Below are positions 25,001-36,400 of a DNA stretch of 64,000 nt, in pieces. Made by a program: the position numbers and the translations under genes. How positions within the stretch are numbered: position 1 is the stretch's first letter; every line of letters begins with the position of its first letter. The notes beneath the pieces are model-generated. The model saw only the letters and a list, made by a program, of their open reading frames with translations, was not told the origin of the DNA and did not search any database. Where the stretch lies: assembly GCA_030268105.1 (NCBI GenBank), contig BSDZ01000014.1, forward strand, positions 1,381,001 to 1,445,000. The letters run 5' to 3'. This DNA comes from Volvox africanus (taxonomy: Eukaryota > Chlorophyta > Chlorophyceae > Chlamydomonadales > Volvocaceae).

Positions 25001-26135
25001 TGGGCGAGCTGCAGCCAAACGGTGAGAGAAAATGAGAAAAAGAGAGACAGAGTATCCCAGAGTAGAACACACCGTTAAAGGTTTTGCTCTCACGCCCCTC
25101 GCTCTCCATTCAATTACAACGGCGGCCACCTCGTACATCATACGCGCTCTTCTACGCATTAGATAGCGTCCCTTTCGTTAGCGGTCATGAGTCCCTCAGT
25201 CCCCTCCATCATTCCCTCAACTCACTGGCGCTCTTGCGCTCGAGCGTTCCGCAGGCAAGCGCGAGGTGTTCTTTGAAGCTAACGGCGTGCCCCGCGTGGT
25301 TGAGGTAGCGGACAAGAAGGCGGAGCTGGCGATGGGCAAGAAGGCGGTGCGGGAGAGGGCCGACCTGGCCGTGCTGGGCAGCGTGGGAGCCCCAATGGCC
25401 GGTACCATCATTGAGGTGCGCTCTCCTTTGTAACAGACGATGGCAGCATAGACAGACACACACGTGCGTTTGTTCGCCCTCGCAGTCCACACATAATCAC
25501 ATACGTGGCCCAGCTATTAAACCATATTCGATCTGCGCGACCCAATCTACACGAGCCGGTGGCCAGCTTTTTAGGGATACGCACATCTGCGCGTGCCTGC
25601 TGCTTTACTTTCCCTAAAGGGCGGGCCCACCACCACTCCCTTTCCCCACATCGTGTGCACTGCGTAGGTGTCTGTGAAGCCAGGTTCGCAAGTCAAGGCG
25701 GGCCAGCAGCTGGTGGTGATGAACGCTATGAAGATGGAGACGGCTATTTGCGCCCCCGTGTCCGGTGTTATTACTCAGGCGCGTCATGTACTCGTAACAA
25801 TCAATTCCCTGCAATTATGTATTAGTTTTCTTGTACAAGACGAGAGTGGCGGTGGGGGTGGGGGCTTGTCGGAAGATGGTAAACGGGCTTCGTTACGCCG
25901 TTCAGTCCCCCCGGCTCCATGTATCACCGATGTTTGCAATTGAATGCGCTAATGTCTCCTTTGGCTGCCGTAGGTGGCTGTGGAGGTCAACGATGCTCTG
26001 GAAGCCGGCGATCTGGTTGTGTTCATCGACACTAAGGACGTAGTGGCGGAGGACCCCCTCTCCTCACGTGACAGCGATGAAGACGAGATTACCTCATCGG
26101 CCCCCGAGGACAAGGAGCCCGCGTTGGCGGCGTAA
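13666..26135 (+). CDS. PYC1: Pyruvate carboxylase, biotin-dependent (23 coding exons)
   Basis: Carboxylates pyruvate to oxaloacetate using ATP and bicarbonate. Exons: 13666-13794, 13890-13994, 14762-15016, 16454-16640, 17242-17432, 17657-17827, 18153-18219, 19111-19223, 19714-19899, 20396-20564, 20785-20986, 21207-21417, 21547-21777, 22235-22412, 22764-22947, 23245-23356, 23738-23824, 23936-24064, 24250-24515, 24915-25021, 25255-25415, 25668-25778, 25974-26135; phases agree, 1237 aa. Biotin carboxylase: [17 protein letters not shown]-grasp [38 protein letters not shown]. Carboxyltransferase: [37 protein letters not shown] (metal site). Biotinyl domain: NAMKMET, biotinylated Lys near residue 1169, then an acidic tail. 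The N-terminal ~40 residues resemble a transit peptide with VVRC, similar to VVRA in neighbouring IPMS. Odd: the donor at 25779 is GC; a GT donor at 25788 would add three residues. In-frame ATGs at 13552 and 13561 could extend the N-terminus. Confidence 0.95.
16010..16038. repeat. CA dinucleotide repeat in PYC intron 3
   Basis: Uninterrupted CA/AC run of about 14 units within the intron between exons ending at 15016 and starting at 16454. Confidence 0.9.
17512..17583. repeat. CACATA/CA repeat in PYC intron 5
   Basis: Mixed CACACA and CATACA units, about 70 bp, between the exons ending at 17432 and starting at 17657. Confidence 0.85.
18498..18532. repeat. 12-bp tandem repeat in PYC intron 7
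   Basis: About three copies of a GATTGAGGTTGA-type unit lie between the exons ending at 18219 and starting at 19111. Confidence 0.7.
22974..23073. repeat. GGA polypurine tract in PYC intron 15
   Basis: About 33 uninterrupted GGA units with the purines on the sense strand, starting some 26 nt after the donor at 22948. All frames over it are open but meaningless (Gly, Arg, Glu runs). A GACA run follows at 23083-23110. Confidence 0.95.
23083..23110. repeat. GACA tetranucleotide repeat in PYC intron 15
   Basis: About seven GACA units directly after the GGA tract in the same 297-bp intron. Confidence 0.9.
23453..23515. repeat. GGTTAT hexanucleotide repeat in PYC intron 16
   Basis: About ten units of a GGTTAT/GGTCAT hexamer lie in the intron between the exons ending at 23356 and starting at 23738. 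The unit is not the algal telomere repeat (TTTTAGGG). Confidence 0.9.
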
Positions 26136-26933
26136 GCCACAGCTGTCGCCGCCAAAAGCGGCAACGCCAGCTCTGGCCGTGGACGCAGCTGCATCTCCAA
26201 GGGGCTTCGGCGTGGGGGCTTTGCAGGCGCACGTCGGCAGGTTACATTAAACTCGACTTGGATCTGTGAGTCAGGACAGGTTTGCCGGATATCAGTCAAA
26301 GCTTCCCTGCGACTTGACGGTGCGACGTTGGCTTGCTTGTTTGTGTTGGGCCCCAGCGATTGGTAGTGCCCGGTCGATGGGGCCTATTATCTGTGGCGTT
26401 GTGGGGTGCTGGGACGTGAGCCCTCCCTGGAGGAGCCTGGTATAGGCGACGGATAGCGCGCAGGAAAGGGTGGGCGGGCGAGCGGGGCATGGGCGGGCGA
26501 TTGATGGTAGTTTACTTTCAAATGGGACCACCGAGAGGTCGTGTTCTAGGCGGGTGGGAGCTGCTGGCTGTGGTAAGGCTGGGGTCAGCGGCGTCACCAG
26601 CATCAGCATTATCAGTGCGACGTGGGTGGAGCCAGGTGTGCGATCGATCGAATGCCGTGAGCGATTTAAGCGCTGGCCTTCTCTCGCTCCAGGTTCACCA
26701 GCCGCGGAGGGGTTTCCTCGGTGGCGCCACATGCCGCATTATTTCACATCTCGGGGGGTTGGGTGATTTGGGTTATCTGCTTCGGCGGTGTCTAGACACT
26801 CGAGCCACAGACGCTGTCAGAACCGAATTGCGCAAAAGATTCCATTTCACGAAACTGGGCAACCTCTAATTTTAGAGAACCCGCAACTTTGCTGGGGAGA
26901 GTGTTGTGTTGTATTGCGGCTAGCTATGTACGG

Positions 26934-26938
26934 TGTAA
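26934..26938 (+). terminator. Candidate poly(A) signal TGTAA for PYC
   Basis: TGTAA is the usual nuclear polyadenylation signal in volvocine algae. This copy lies 800 bp after the PYC stop codon, within the long 3' UTR lengths usual for the group. The pentamer is short enough to occur by chance. Confidence 0.35.
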
Positions 26939-28282
26939 TACGACATAGTACGGGTTAGCGTACGTTCACCAGGTGTGTTCACATGACTGCCTGTGTCAAT
27001 AGGCCACGCATGTTTGGCCAGTTGTACAGAACACGACATATTCGCGTACGATAACACGACTTTGGTGGATATTTTTGAATCCGGCAGGCACGCGTTGAAC
27101 AATCCCCCATAGCAGGCGATTTTTCCTCCCTGGGGTGGAACGTGAAGGTTCCTGCTTTTATCTATTTTCGGTTTGTAGTATGCGCGCGCCTTCACGTGGC
27201 CCAAGTCACCGGGAGGATGTATATGCAGTAAAATATGCCATTGGATATGTATTCGATATGTGTGGCTCCGTTCAGCTGGGAACGTGTTGAGTGGGAATGC
27301 GCGGATCTGCCTTTGATACCGACCTCCCACGACGCCTTTTTGAAGCATCTGGTTGTGGCCACAGAGGCAAGCTAGCTGATGAGAGAGCAGCAGCGAAGAC
27401 TGTTGTTGTATGAGAGTTCCTAGAAGATGTTTCAAGGGAGCAATTGAGAGGTGGATGTAGCCAAGGACCAAGGCTTCTATCATCCCAGTGTACGTCACGT
27501 CATTGTCGCTATTGCATTATGCGCGAATATCTAGCCTTTTCTGTAAATGGTTCATAACTTGTAACCATCCTAGCGTACAGCACAAAATGCTCCGCTACTG
27601 CTAATCTACCTGATCATGGTACGCTATCTCCCATCTGTCGACTGGATGACGGAATACTTGAGCATGAAAAGAGGATGGCACCGGTGGCTCTTGGAGAGAG
27701 TTGCCGAGGCCTTTACATCATGAGGGTGCGTACGGAGTCAACCGCAGTGGAGGGATGATGGTGCATGATTTTCGCTTTCGCCAGCAACGCCGGAACAGCC
27801 ATCGATCTAAGGCACGAGTAACGTGCAGACGGCATTACTCTATGAAGGATGCCTGAAGGTTAGAATCCACCGCTCCGAAGGCCACTGGGCTTCAACCGCA
27901 AGTGCATGAAATAGGTTTGGGCCCAGCACCGCGCAGCATCCATACGTGCCATGATTTTGGCAAGTTATCGTCGAAACCTTGCACCAGAGTGTTTGAATGA
28001 TGTTCGCCACAGGCAGCAAGGGAAGAACACGACAAAACGACTTGAGCGCGCGCACGGTCTGGCGCCGGAAAGGAGATATGAAAAAAGTTATGAACAAGCA
28101 ACGACTACTATAGTACTATGTAACAAGGTTGGTTAGTAAAAATCAATAGGCTAAAGACGTGTGTTATCCGTCTGGCTCCAAGGGTGCCCTAGACATGGCG
28201 GCACCGGAGCCGCAGTGACGGTGCATGTACACTAACGGGTATCTCTCACGAGCCCATGCAGAGGGTCAAAGAATGTGTGCGC

Positions 28283-28350
28283 GCGCACACACACACACAC
28301 ACTAACAACGCTCCCATACGCACATGTCCACACACACACACACACACATT
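28283..28350. repeat. CA microsatellites
   Basis: Two CA runs are separated by about 30 bp in unassigned DNA downstream of PYC. Confidence 0.85.
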
Positions 28351-28481
28351 CCACCAAAATACGTTCAAAATCATCATGCTGACCTGCTGCTTCCGTCAAA
28401 ACACATGGTCGTCCTGATTTGATGGATGGAAAATAGCGTAAGTCGCACTCGCTGACGTGCCAGGCCGCCATCGCAACTCAC

Positions 28482-28601
28482 CGGAAGGCCAACAAAACCT
28501 CTCGCGGATAAACAGGAGCTATTTTCCCGTTGCAGCAGCTATCGCGGCGAGAGATGAGGTCAAAGGGGGTGTAGCCACGGTCCGCTTCGGCCGCGTGAAC
28601 A
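28482..28601 (-). other. Exon-like island with ankyrin-like sequence (uncertain)
   Basis: On the minus strand a 120-nt segment has an acceptor-like CTGCAG before 28601 and a strong CG|GTGAGT donor after 28482. Its open frame contains EADRGYTPFDLISRR and EVLLAFR, reminiscent of the end of an ankyrin repeat. I could not find partner exons on either side. It may be part of an unassembled gene, a decayed copy, or chance. Confidence 0.25.
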
Positions 28602-29459
28602 CTGCAGACGCACCTGTAACACGCGCGTACACATCTGTATGCGCAGGTGAATCTACGGTAATTAAATTTAGATTCATCACCTGACACAACTCTTGGTTGC
28701 CATGTCGTTGCCTGAGGTCAAGAAGTTGCCCTTGCGGCACCCCGCCATCAACTACTCGACGGGACACAACCGCCACCACGACGCAAAAAAGGGCTTGCCA
28801 CCGGGTACCAACCCCTACCGCGTCTGTAATGGGACGCGATGCCCGCCAGTCAAGGAATGAACCCGTTAGGGCTTCTTAGGAAAAAATCAAACGCGCAATT
28901 AGTGCAAGCCACGCAGGCCTTCTGTACTCGAGCACCGAGGGTGGGTAAGGGGCTTTTCGTAAAAAGGGAGGCACACGCGAATTTGCGAAGAAAACGACGG
29001 TGTGGTCCAAGGCGGCGGGGAACTGTGGTCTGCACAAGTCAAAGTCAAGCACAGCAAGTCGGCTCACTGCTACACAAAGGGGCTGCCTAGCCTATGAACG
29101 TAGCCCCCATGATGGTGAACACAAGCATATGAAGGGGCCAGTATCGCCCACCCTACCAGCAGCAACGACGGTGTACTTCAGCACAACGCGAAGCTAAAAC
29201 AACGTTGCATCTCGCCAACGAGCCCTGAAGAGCGCTCTATCGTGAAGCACCTCAAAATGCGATTCTCGCACGTATCGCACCCGACAAGCCCTCACATGGA
29301 CTATGCAAAGGTTCCTCTTCTATGCGCTGACAGCAGGTCTACCCACCGCTGGTCACGGCAACTCCCTTTGCCGCCAGGGTCTGCTATAGCCGAACAATCA
29401 TCTGGCTGCAGGCGTCCCACACGTAATACTCCCATAGTCTATCCACCTCTTCATGCATC

Positions 29460-29464
29460 TTACA
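29460..29464 (-). terminator. Candidate poly(A) signal TGTAA for the histidine-phosphatase gene
   Basis: TTACA on the plus strand (TGTAA on the minus) lies about 350 bp past the stop codon at 29814. A chance match is possible. Confidence 0.3.
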
Positions 29465-29813
29465 CCTCTCCTAATCCCGTTTTAAAATGCTTGCAAATGC
29501 ACCAGGAGAAAGCTACAGATGCCGTCTAGTCCAGCAAACCCGATATCCCCGTCGACCACCAAAGCTGGACATCCTGTCCGACGTCCGTGGGCCACAGCTA
29601 CAGATGCTGCAGAAGTGGCCCGAAAGAAACACCCGCCTAAGAAGGTCCTGGCAAACGTGCGCGCATGAACTTCAACAGACCCTTGAACACAGCGCCACGA
29701 TACCCAAAAGCAAGCTTACTGAGGGCGACGAGAATCTGCCACCACTGCTGCCGTGTTGCCATCTCCCAAGTAGTTTGTGAGTCCACGGCAGCGCAGCCGC
29801 CAGTGCATCTGCA

Positions 29814-32800
29814 TCACGGCGCCCAGGTCATCATCTGGCAGTTGCTCATGTAGTGGCTATCGTGCGTCAAGGTTTTGAAGAAGTTGGCGTGGCCGACCAC
29901 GACGACAGGCCTATGCGACTGCGAAAACACAAAGTGGCGAAAGCGGTCCACGCGTGCCTGCAATCCAGGGAATAAGCCAAAATCCAAATAAGATTAAAAA
30001 AAGCATGAAGCCAAAAGCAGCGCTGCACTTTGTAAAGGCGAACTCGGGGTCAAACAAACCGTCGCGGCGCGGGGACAACGAACTCTGGTGCCTTATTTCA
30101 TTAAGGTCATAAAGCCCGGACTTAGGTACGTGCCAACCCCCCCTCCGGTATACCTTAGCAGACTTGTCAGGCTCGGTACTATTGAGCACCTTGCTCATGG
30201 CGCAGTTTGGCCCCTTGCTGGCGTTCTCATACCACCATCGCTCCTTGTCCAAGCCCTTGCGCAGCTGCTCGGCGACCTGACGCACAGATCCGCCAATAAA
30301 ACCCCGTAACGGATACAGAACGGCGATGGAATATGCGTGGGCAGTTGTATGGTGAGAAGCATATGGCCAATATGTACTAACCTTGTGTACACTATAGGGC
30401 TAGCTCTCGCCGAAAGCCGAGCATGTACCTAGCTCCGTGTTGAACAGCGGCTACGAGGATGCCGTTCCCGAAGCATCACAAGACAGCTAAACCACCAACA
30501 TGACAGAAGACAAGGCCAAACCCACCTGCGGGTAGCTCTCAATGAGCACCGACCGGGGCCGCCCCACATCACCGCTGGTCAAGAGGAACTCGGTCAGGAA
30601 GCTGTCAGGAGAACAACACAACAGACATCCATACACACATTACGACAGAGGACCGCACAGAGAGATCTAGGTGAACAGGCAATCTAGGAAAGCGCCCAGT
30701 AACCAACACGACGTCCCGGGGGCGAGTTGCACCGAGACCCGACAGGATTGGCCCGAGCATGCTGACAACTGGGCCGTTAAAACGCAGAACCTCAGTTGAT
30801 AAAGTGGGAAGGACACGCACAGAGAGACTTACGGGCAAATGACCACGTTGACAGGTTTCGATGCTAACCCTAGGATGCAGGAGCTGCCTGCGCCAGGAGC
30901 CTCCCCTGCTTGCAGCCGTGAATGTGGCTGCGATTGCCCATGTTGCTGATGTTGCTGCTGCTGTGACGACGAGGACCGAGACCCCGGCGGCGGCGGTGTC
31001 TGTGGGCAGATGCGCAGCCGCTCTGGGTCGGGCAGCATATGCAGGAAGGTCTCGATGGCGCGTGATAACGGTGACACAATGAACAGCGGATCGCCATGCT
31101 GCTGCATCAGGTCAAGCAGCTGCGGTCTAAGAGCCTTCGCCTACGGGAAAAGGACGGGTGGAAGGAGCGTTGAAGCGTAATAAGTGAGAAGTCCATCTCG
31201 GATATGGAGCTGTCCAGGGTGTGCATGCGGGACACGAAACAGAGTGGAGAGTTGGAAAAGCTACACAAGGAAGAGTGCACCAAACAGCGTGACATGCTCA
31301 CTGCCGAAGGGGCCTAACACGTTCTGAGCCGGCGGACCCTGGCTCGTCAGCTAACAACAGAGCGCAACCGACGACCCTGTGAAGATTGACGCGGCGCACG
31401 TGCAGGATGGTAAGCGTGCACCGAAAGTAGCAGTCGTGCGAATTGGCTGGTCTCACGCAATAGCTGACGATCACAGGTCACAGCTCTGCAGATCACACCT
31501 GCTTCTCGCCCGCGGGCGTCAGACGGGCGTCAAAAATGTCGTTGGGGTCACCGAAGCCTCCGCGCCCCTTGCATGCCAGGTTGTACTCCGACTCGCCGTG
31601 GCGTATGAGGTGGATTGGCCGCTACACGAGCAGCACCGGAAGGGGAGGAACACGAAGGCGAGTATCCGTCATGAAGCGAAATATATCCATGGACGCGAGC
31701 AGATTATAAATTCAGGTCAGGCCATTAACCAAGATGCATCCACCCAGCCATGTAGAGCCGTCGATTCCCTTAGATGTCCACGACCAGCCGGGGACTTCAG
31801 TGCGCCTAGACAATGGCGCGGCGTACCCAGGCAAATCGTGCATTGATCCTTGGTCGGGGCTTCTATCTCCCTGGGCATTGCGGGGATTTGCAGACATCAT
31901 CATACCATCAGAGTCCAGCCTATCATTTCTGCAGCATACGGAACAACCTTACACGCGCCGGAACTTTTTTAAACCCGTCAGTCCATCCAGTGAAGTCGTG
32001 TATCACCCGAGAACCCTAGTCAGTGCGTAGCTCACCCGCCGTGCTCTCCCTTGCGTGAAGATCGGGAACAGCGGCAGGCCAATCTGCAGGGGCGGTGTCG
32101 TGCCATCGTCCGCGATATCCTCTGTTGATGTGCCATACGCACTTGTTCCCGCGGCCCCGCCGCCTTGCAGCTCAGGCGTATGCGCTGGTCCACTGGACCC
32201 CGCCGGCAGCACCGCCTGGAGATGCGCGTGGAAGTCAAAACTAGGCCGCGGTCCCGTCCGTGATCCGGCCCGCAAGCCCTCGACGACGGCCACTGCAATT
32301 GCAGCCAAGTGCCCAGGTTGACTGGAACCTTGGCCTTCCAAGATACTCTCCATCGGGAATCGAATCGTGGCCCCCGACATTGAGTTGGCACCAAGAGCGC
32401 TGGTCTGGGCCACAGAGGCCTCACAGGCATCTGTGGTGGAGGTTACAACTACCGTTTCGCAGCTGTCCAATGCGGCCACCGCCGTGGCAATTAACAGCTC
32501 GTGGTGGTGCTGGTTGTAATGCTGCGTGGCGCCAGCTGCATGATACTGCTGGGTACGCCGAAGCGATAGCTCCACCTCCTGCGCTCATGAGATGGTCCCA
32601 GAGATGCAAGACACAGCGGATGGGAAGAGAAGCGGAATAGTCGAGGGAGAAGAGGGGAACGACAGTTAGAAGTAAGACGATGATTTTTACGTCAATTAAG
32701 ATTGGAGAAGTCAACATAACTGATGCGTGCAGTTAACTTGCATCCCGAGCGACGTACGGCACCCACGTTGATTGCGTGTTTTTACTTACTTCGTGTTCTG

Positions 32801-33494
32801 TTGTCCCGTAATCACAGCAGGGTTCAGGCTGTGTCCGTTCGTATGTCTGGCTCATTGAAATTACGAAATCGTCGTCGCTGGCGGGGGAGGCGTCTTTCCA
32901 CTGCGACTCTACTGCGTAACCATCAGGCGCGGGGAGCACATGCAGCCAAAAATGACTGAAATTATAAACCATTTCAGGATAAATTCTAAGGACGCTTACC
33001 TTGGACAGCCGGTCGCCCTTGCGTAGGCGCGGCAGTCGGGTTGGGTTGTTGCTTCTGTGCAATTCCGACAATTACCACATGCCCAGCGCGATGTCAGATG
33101 AATTTAATATTATATAAAAATCGCATTCCATTCATTAAGACGCCCTGAACAAAAACCTGCCTGCTGGGTCCGCAACTTGAGCTGCCCAAGCTTTTGCAAA
33201 CCGGTAGACGAGATTCCTGACTTGCCAGCCTTGACTTGAAGTGCAGGTGTTTCCTGATGGAATCAAAATAGCACTCCGCTTTGCATCGGGGCATGGCTGG
33301 CTCCAACTGGTCAGGCGATTTGTTGACTCAGGGGTGCGCACCTCGACGTGAGCTGGAGTTCGCAGAAAAGGAACTAAGCTCATCTGTTTATGCCGTTTAC
33401 CCCCGACAGACAAGGGCGGCTTCCCGCCCTGGCGGGAAGCTCCTCCCGGGGTCCCCAACACAGCATCGTTCTGACGCTTCAAGTTCTTACCCAT
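29814..33494 (-). CDS. Histidine phosphatase superfamily (phosphoglycerate-mutase-like) protein with long N-terminal extension
   Basis: Branch-1 histidine phosphatase fold; substrate unknown. Exons: 33494-33401, 33054-33000, 32955-32790, 32578-32036, 31621-31499, 31140-30833, 30601-30526, 30276-30154, 29918-29814; splice phases agree throughout, giving 530 aa. The catalytic core starts with LIRHGESEYNLACKG (phospho-accepting His near residue 294), then FDARLTPAGEKQ, SPLSRAIET (Arg near 354), ICPFLTEFL, DVGRPRSVL, WWY and GHANFFKTLT (second His near 506), ending in MTWAP. All expected active-site residues are present, so it is probably active. A ~45-residue Ser/Gln/His-rich insert interrupts the core after the SPLSR helix. 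The first ~286 residues are low-complexity, Ala/Thr/Ser/Gln-rich and without a known domain. Exons 1-3 rest on phase and splice signals only; the core exons from 31621 down are secure. Confidence 0.8.
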
Positions 33495-36400
33495 GATGTC
33501 TACCGAAGCGTCCTACACTATAGCCAGCATCTAGATATATAAACTACAAAGGAAGATAAAAAGCTACTTTGGACTTGACAAAGTACTGCGGCAACAGCGC
33601 ACGACAATGCCCGTGATGTATGAAGTGCTGCAAAAGCCAAGCTTGACGATGATCGCGCAATTATATTCCTCTTAAAATATGATAATTATATAATTTGCTT
33701 TTGCGTGTTCTTCTTTTGGTTCATTTCATGCTTCTAACCGTCCGAAGGATACCAACTGACACAGTTCAAAGTGGCACCTCGACAGCACCCCTCCACTGAT
33801 AACTAATTATAGAAAAGTATTTGCCAATATGAAATTTAACCCTGCAGCTCCTTGCCAGCGGCAAACTTGCTGCGAGGTGTTACATATTCACTTTGCGTTT
33901 ATCCACATATGCGGAACGGCATTTCGGCACTAAGCAAGATGGCGCCAGTACACAATCACCACATAACTGTGTTCAAACATACGAGTTTTTATGCCAACGT
34001 CATCCCAAGAGATGCTACGCAAGGCCATTTCAAACCAAGCCGACCCAAGGGTCGCACAGTGTCGCGCTCACGGACAACTGCATCCCATATCACATGCACA
34101 ATATTCAACAAAAAAGAAACAAAGTTGATGTTCGCTTACGTCAACTTTTGCCTCACGGTTGAGACAATGACTGTCAAGTCGTTGTCGCAAGCTCTACAAT
34201 GAAAGCGTTCGGCCGTGCCCGCTGACTGCAAATTGTTAATGCTACACGATGCTACATACCGACGTGCGATTGCCGAAAGACTAACATAAGTGCAACCAAC
34301 TAAGGCTAAAGCATCACACGTTATTAACGATTGGCGCTCTCTTTTCTGCAGTCGGAGCCTGCCCAACATATGGAACTTTCCGTGCACAAGGAACTTTCGG
34401 CTGCAACTTCAAGCGTGAACAGCACCTCCACGCTAGGACGCCTGCGCGGAGTAAAAAGGGGACAGGGAATAGAAAAGGTAACAAACCCACATTTGACAAA
34501 CTGCCTACTCGGAAGATAACCCGCGTTAGCCCCTGGTGGTTCACTGTGTTGAGAGATTCGTCAGCGGCTAGAACGACTATGATGGTGATAAGAAAACAGC
34601 GCCGCGCAGCGCCGCACTTGCAATGGTCAAAATGAGGGTGGGTCTAAATACCTGTGGGGATGACTCGTAGGCCTTCAAGTTGAACCGCTTGCAACTGCAG
34701 CTCTTGCGGGTACATCCACTGGTCTCCCCCGATACTCACCAGCTATAATCACCACGACCATCATCACCACTACGACCATCACCGCCACCACCACCACGAC
34801 CACCACGTAGCCCCTGCATGCATGAGTATGTGCAAGGCCGGGGGCTTGAGTGCCTCCCCTCCAGAATATTTCTGTCTCAAGGCCGGGTCCCAAATAATGC
34901 ACTCCAGTCACCTCCCCGCTGCCGGGTTCGCCGGGGCCCCTGCCTTTAATTTATCCGGAGGCCACACAAAACACTTCAGGCCCAGGTGACCTCAACCGAT
35001 GTTCATTGCTGAGGCTTATTCGTCGATACTGTCCGAGAATGTTAAGAGGAAGAGGATACCCCCGCCTTGTGCAGATCGAGGACCGATCGAGGACCTCGAG
35101 CCCCTTTTCGTTTTGGATGGTACCATTGTGCGAGGGTTGAGGGTTGAGGCTGCGTACTTTGCAACTTTTCGATGCGGATGTCAGCATAGATTATGTCGCC
35201 GAAATAGTTTAGTGCCAGTTGCTGGAGCAGCATGGATTCTGCAACCAGAATTCAAATCGTGAACCGTGATTCAAATCGTTGCTGGTGTGGCCCGCTCAGA
35301 CCTTAGTGGCCCGGTATCTGACTTAGTGACGTACCGTATCAAAGACAGACTCGGGGATCAGGTGAGCTGTTCAAAGCTGCCGGAGCCAAAGCAGACAAGA
35401 GCAGCCCTAAGTGGAATCTTTCCAAGTCGCAACGATATGTCACAACACAACACAACGCGCCGTTACCTGCACAACACGTGACAACCAACTGTCACGTGTC
35501 GCAACTAACGGCTAACGGTCGCACGCCAAGGGAGGTGGCGACCATCTTATACGCATAACTGAACAACAGACCTTGGATAATCCTGAGGAAGCTTGCAGTA
35601 ACTAAGAGCGAACCGTTTTGGGTGAAATATTGTATATTGTATATTGCCCTTAGCCGTCTAGGGATCCATCAAGCAGGCACACGTTTCGCATGACAGGTAC
35701 ACGTTTAGCAGTGGGATACAGGAACATAAGAGCCAGGCGTGGTTGTCGTGGCGAACCAGCCGAGTGCGCTCCCCCATGGCGACCAGGGCAAGGAGAGTAG
35801 AAGACCTACCTCGCTGTGTATATTTATCCATGTACACGACCGGGCGTACCCTTCATTGGCGCTGCACCTGTGGTGCACTACCATATTTTCCATATGGCCA
35901 AGCACACGTGGAAAGCAACCGCAACCGCCGGTATTGGGCTGACGGCAGAAGGGGTGGGGTGCTTTATAGACTCAGTCAGGCTTTGCGCAGGTGGATGTTG
36001 ATTGCGACAAAAAATGTTGCTTATTCAGGTGTTCATCCCGCCAGCGGCTGGAGATGTCCGGAGCATTAGTTTGTGGGAGGCGGGAGGCGGCTGCTGGGAC
36101 ACGGACTCTTTGTAGAACTGGAGCACCAGCATTTACTAATGTGCATCGAGGTGTCGATAGCACATTTGGGGATCGGTCAAGTGAGCCCTATGAATGAGAT
36201 TTGCTTGCCGCTTAGAAGCTTAGAAGAGCACCGTTACGTCGTTACATTGGCCAGATTGACCAGGTCTCGCCACTGCCTTAAGTGGGAATAGTGGAATGGC
36301 GACAGGTGTGGCTGTGTAAACAAGTCGAGGCCTAACAATAAAGATCCATCCTGCGTTCTTGTGTGCGTCTTCCCAGATGGAATGGAGCAAGATGTGGACG

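Larger units (their letters stand above)
26136..29813. other. 3' flank of PYC and unassigned DNA
   Basis: The first ~800 bp after the PYC stop is probably its 3' UTR, ending near a TGTAA at 26934-26938. Beyond it I recognise no complete gene. On the minus strand an open frame from an ATG at 27483 to 26920 (about 187 codons) has no recognised domain. A splice-bounded exon-like island lies at 28482-28601. CA microsatellites lie at about 28283-28350. The last few hundred bases before 29814 are probably the 3' UTR of the minus-strand histidine-phosphatase gene. Confidence 0.45.

Noticed and set aside
26920..27483. 187-codon minus-strand open frame from a true ATG
   Set aside because: No domain, no splice partners and ordinary composition; left as unassigned DNA.
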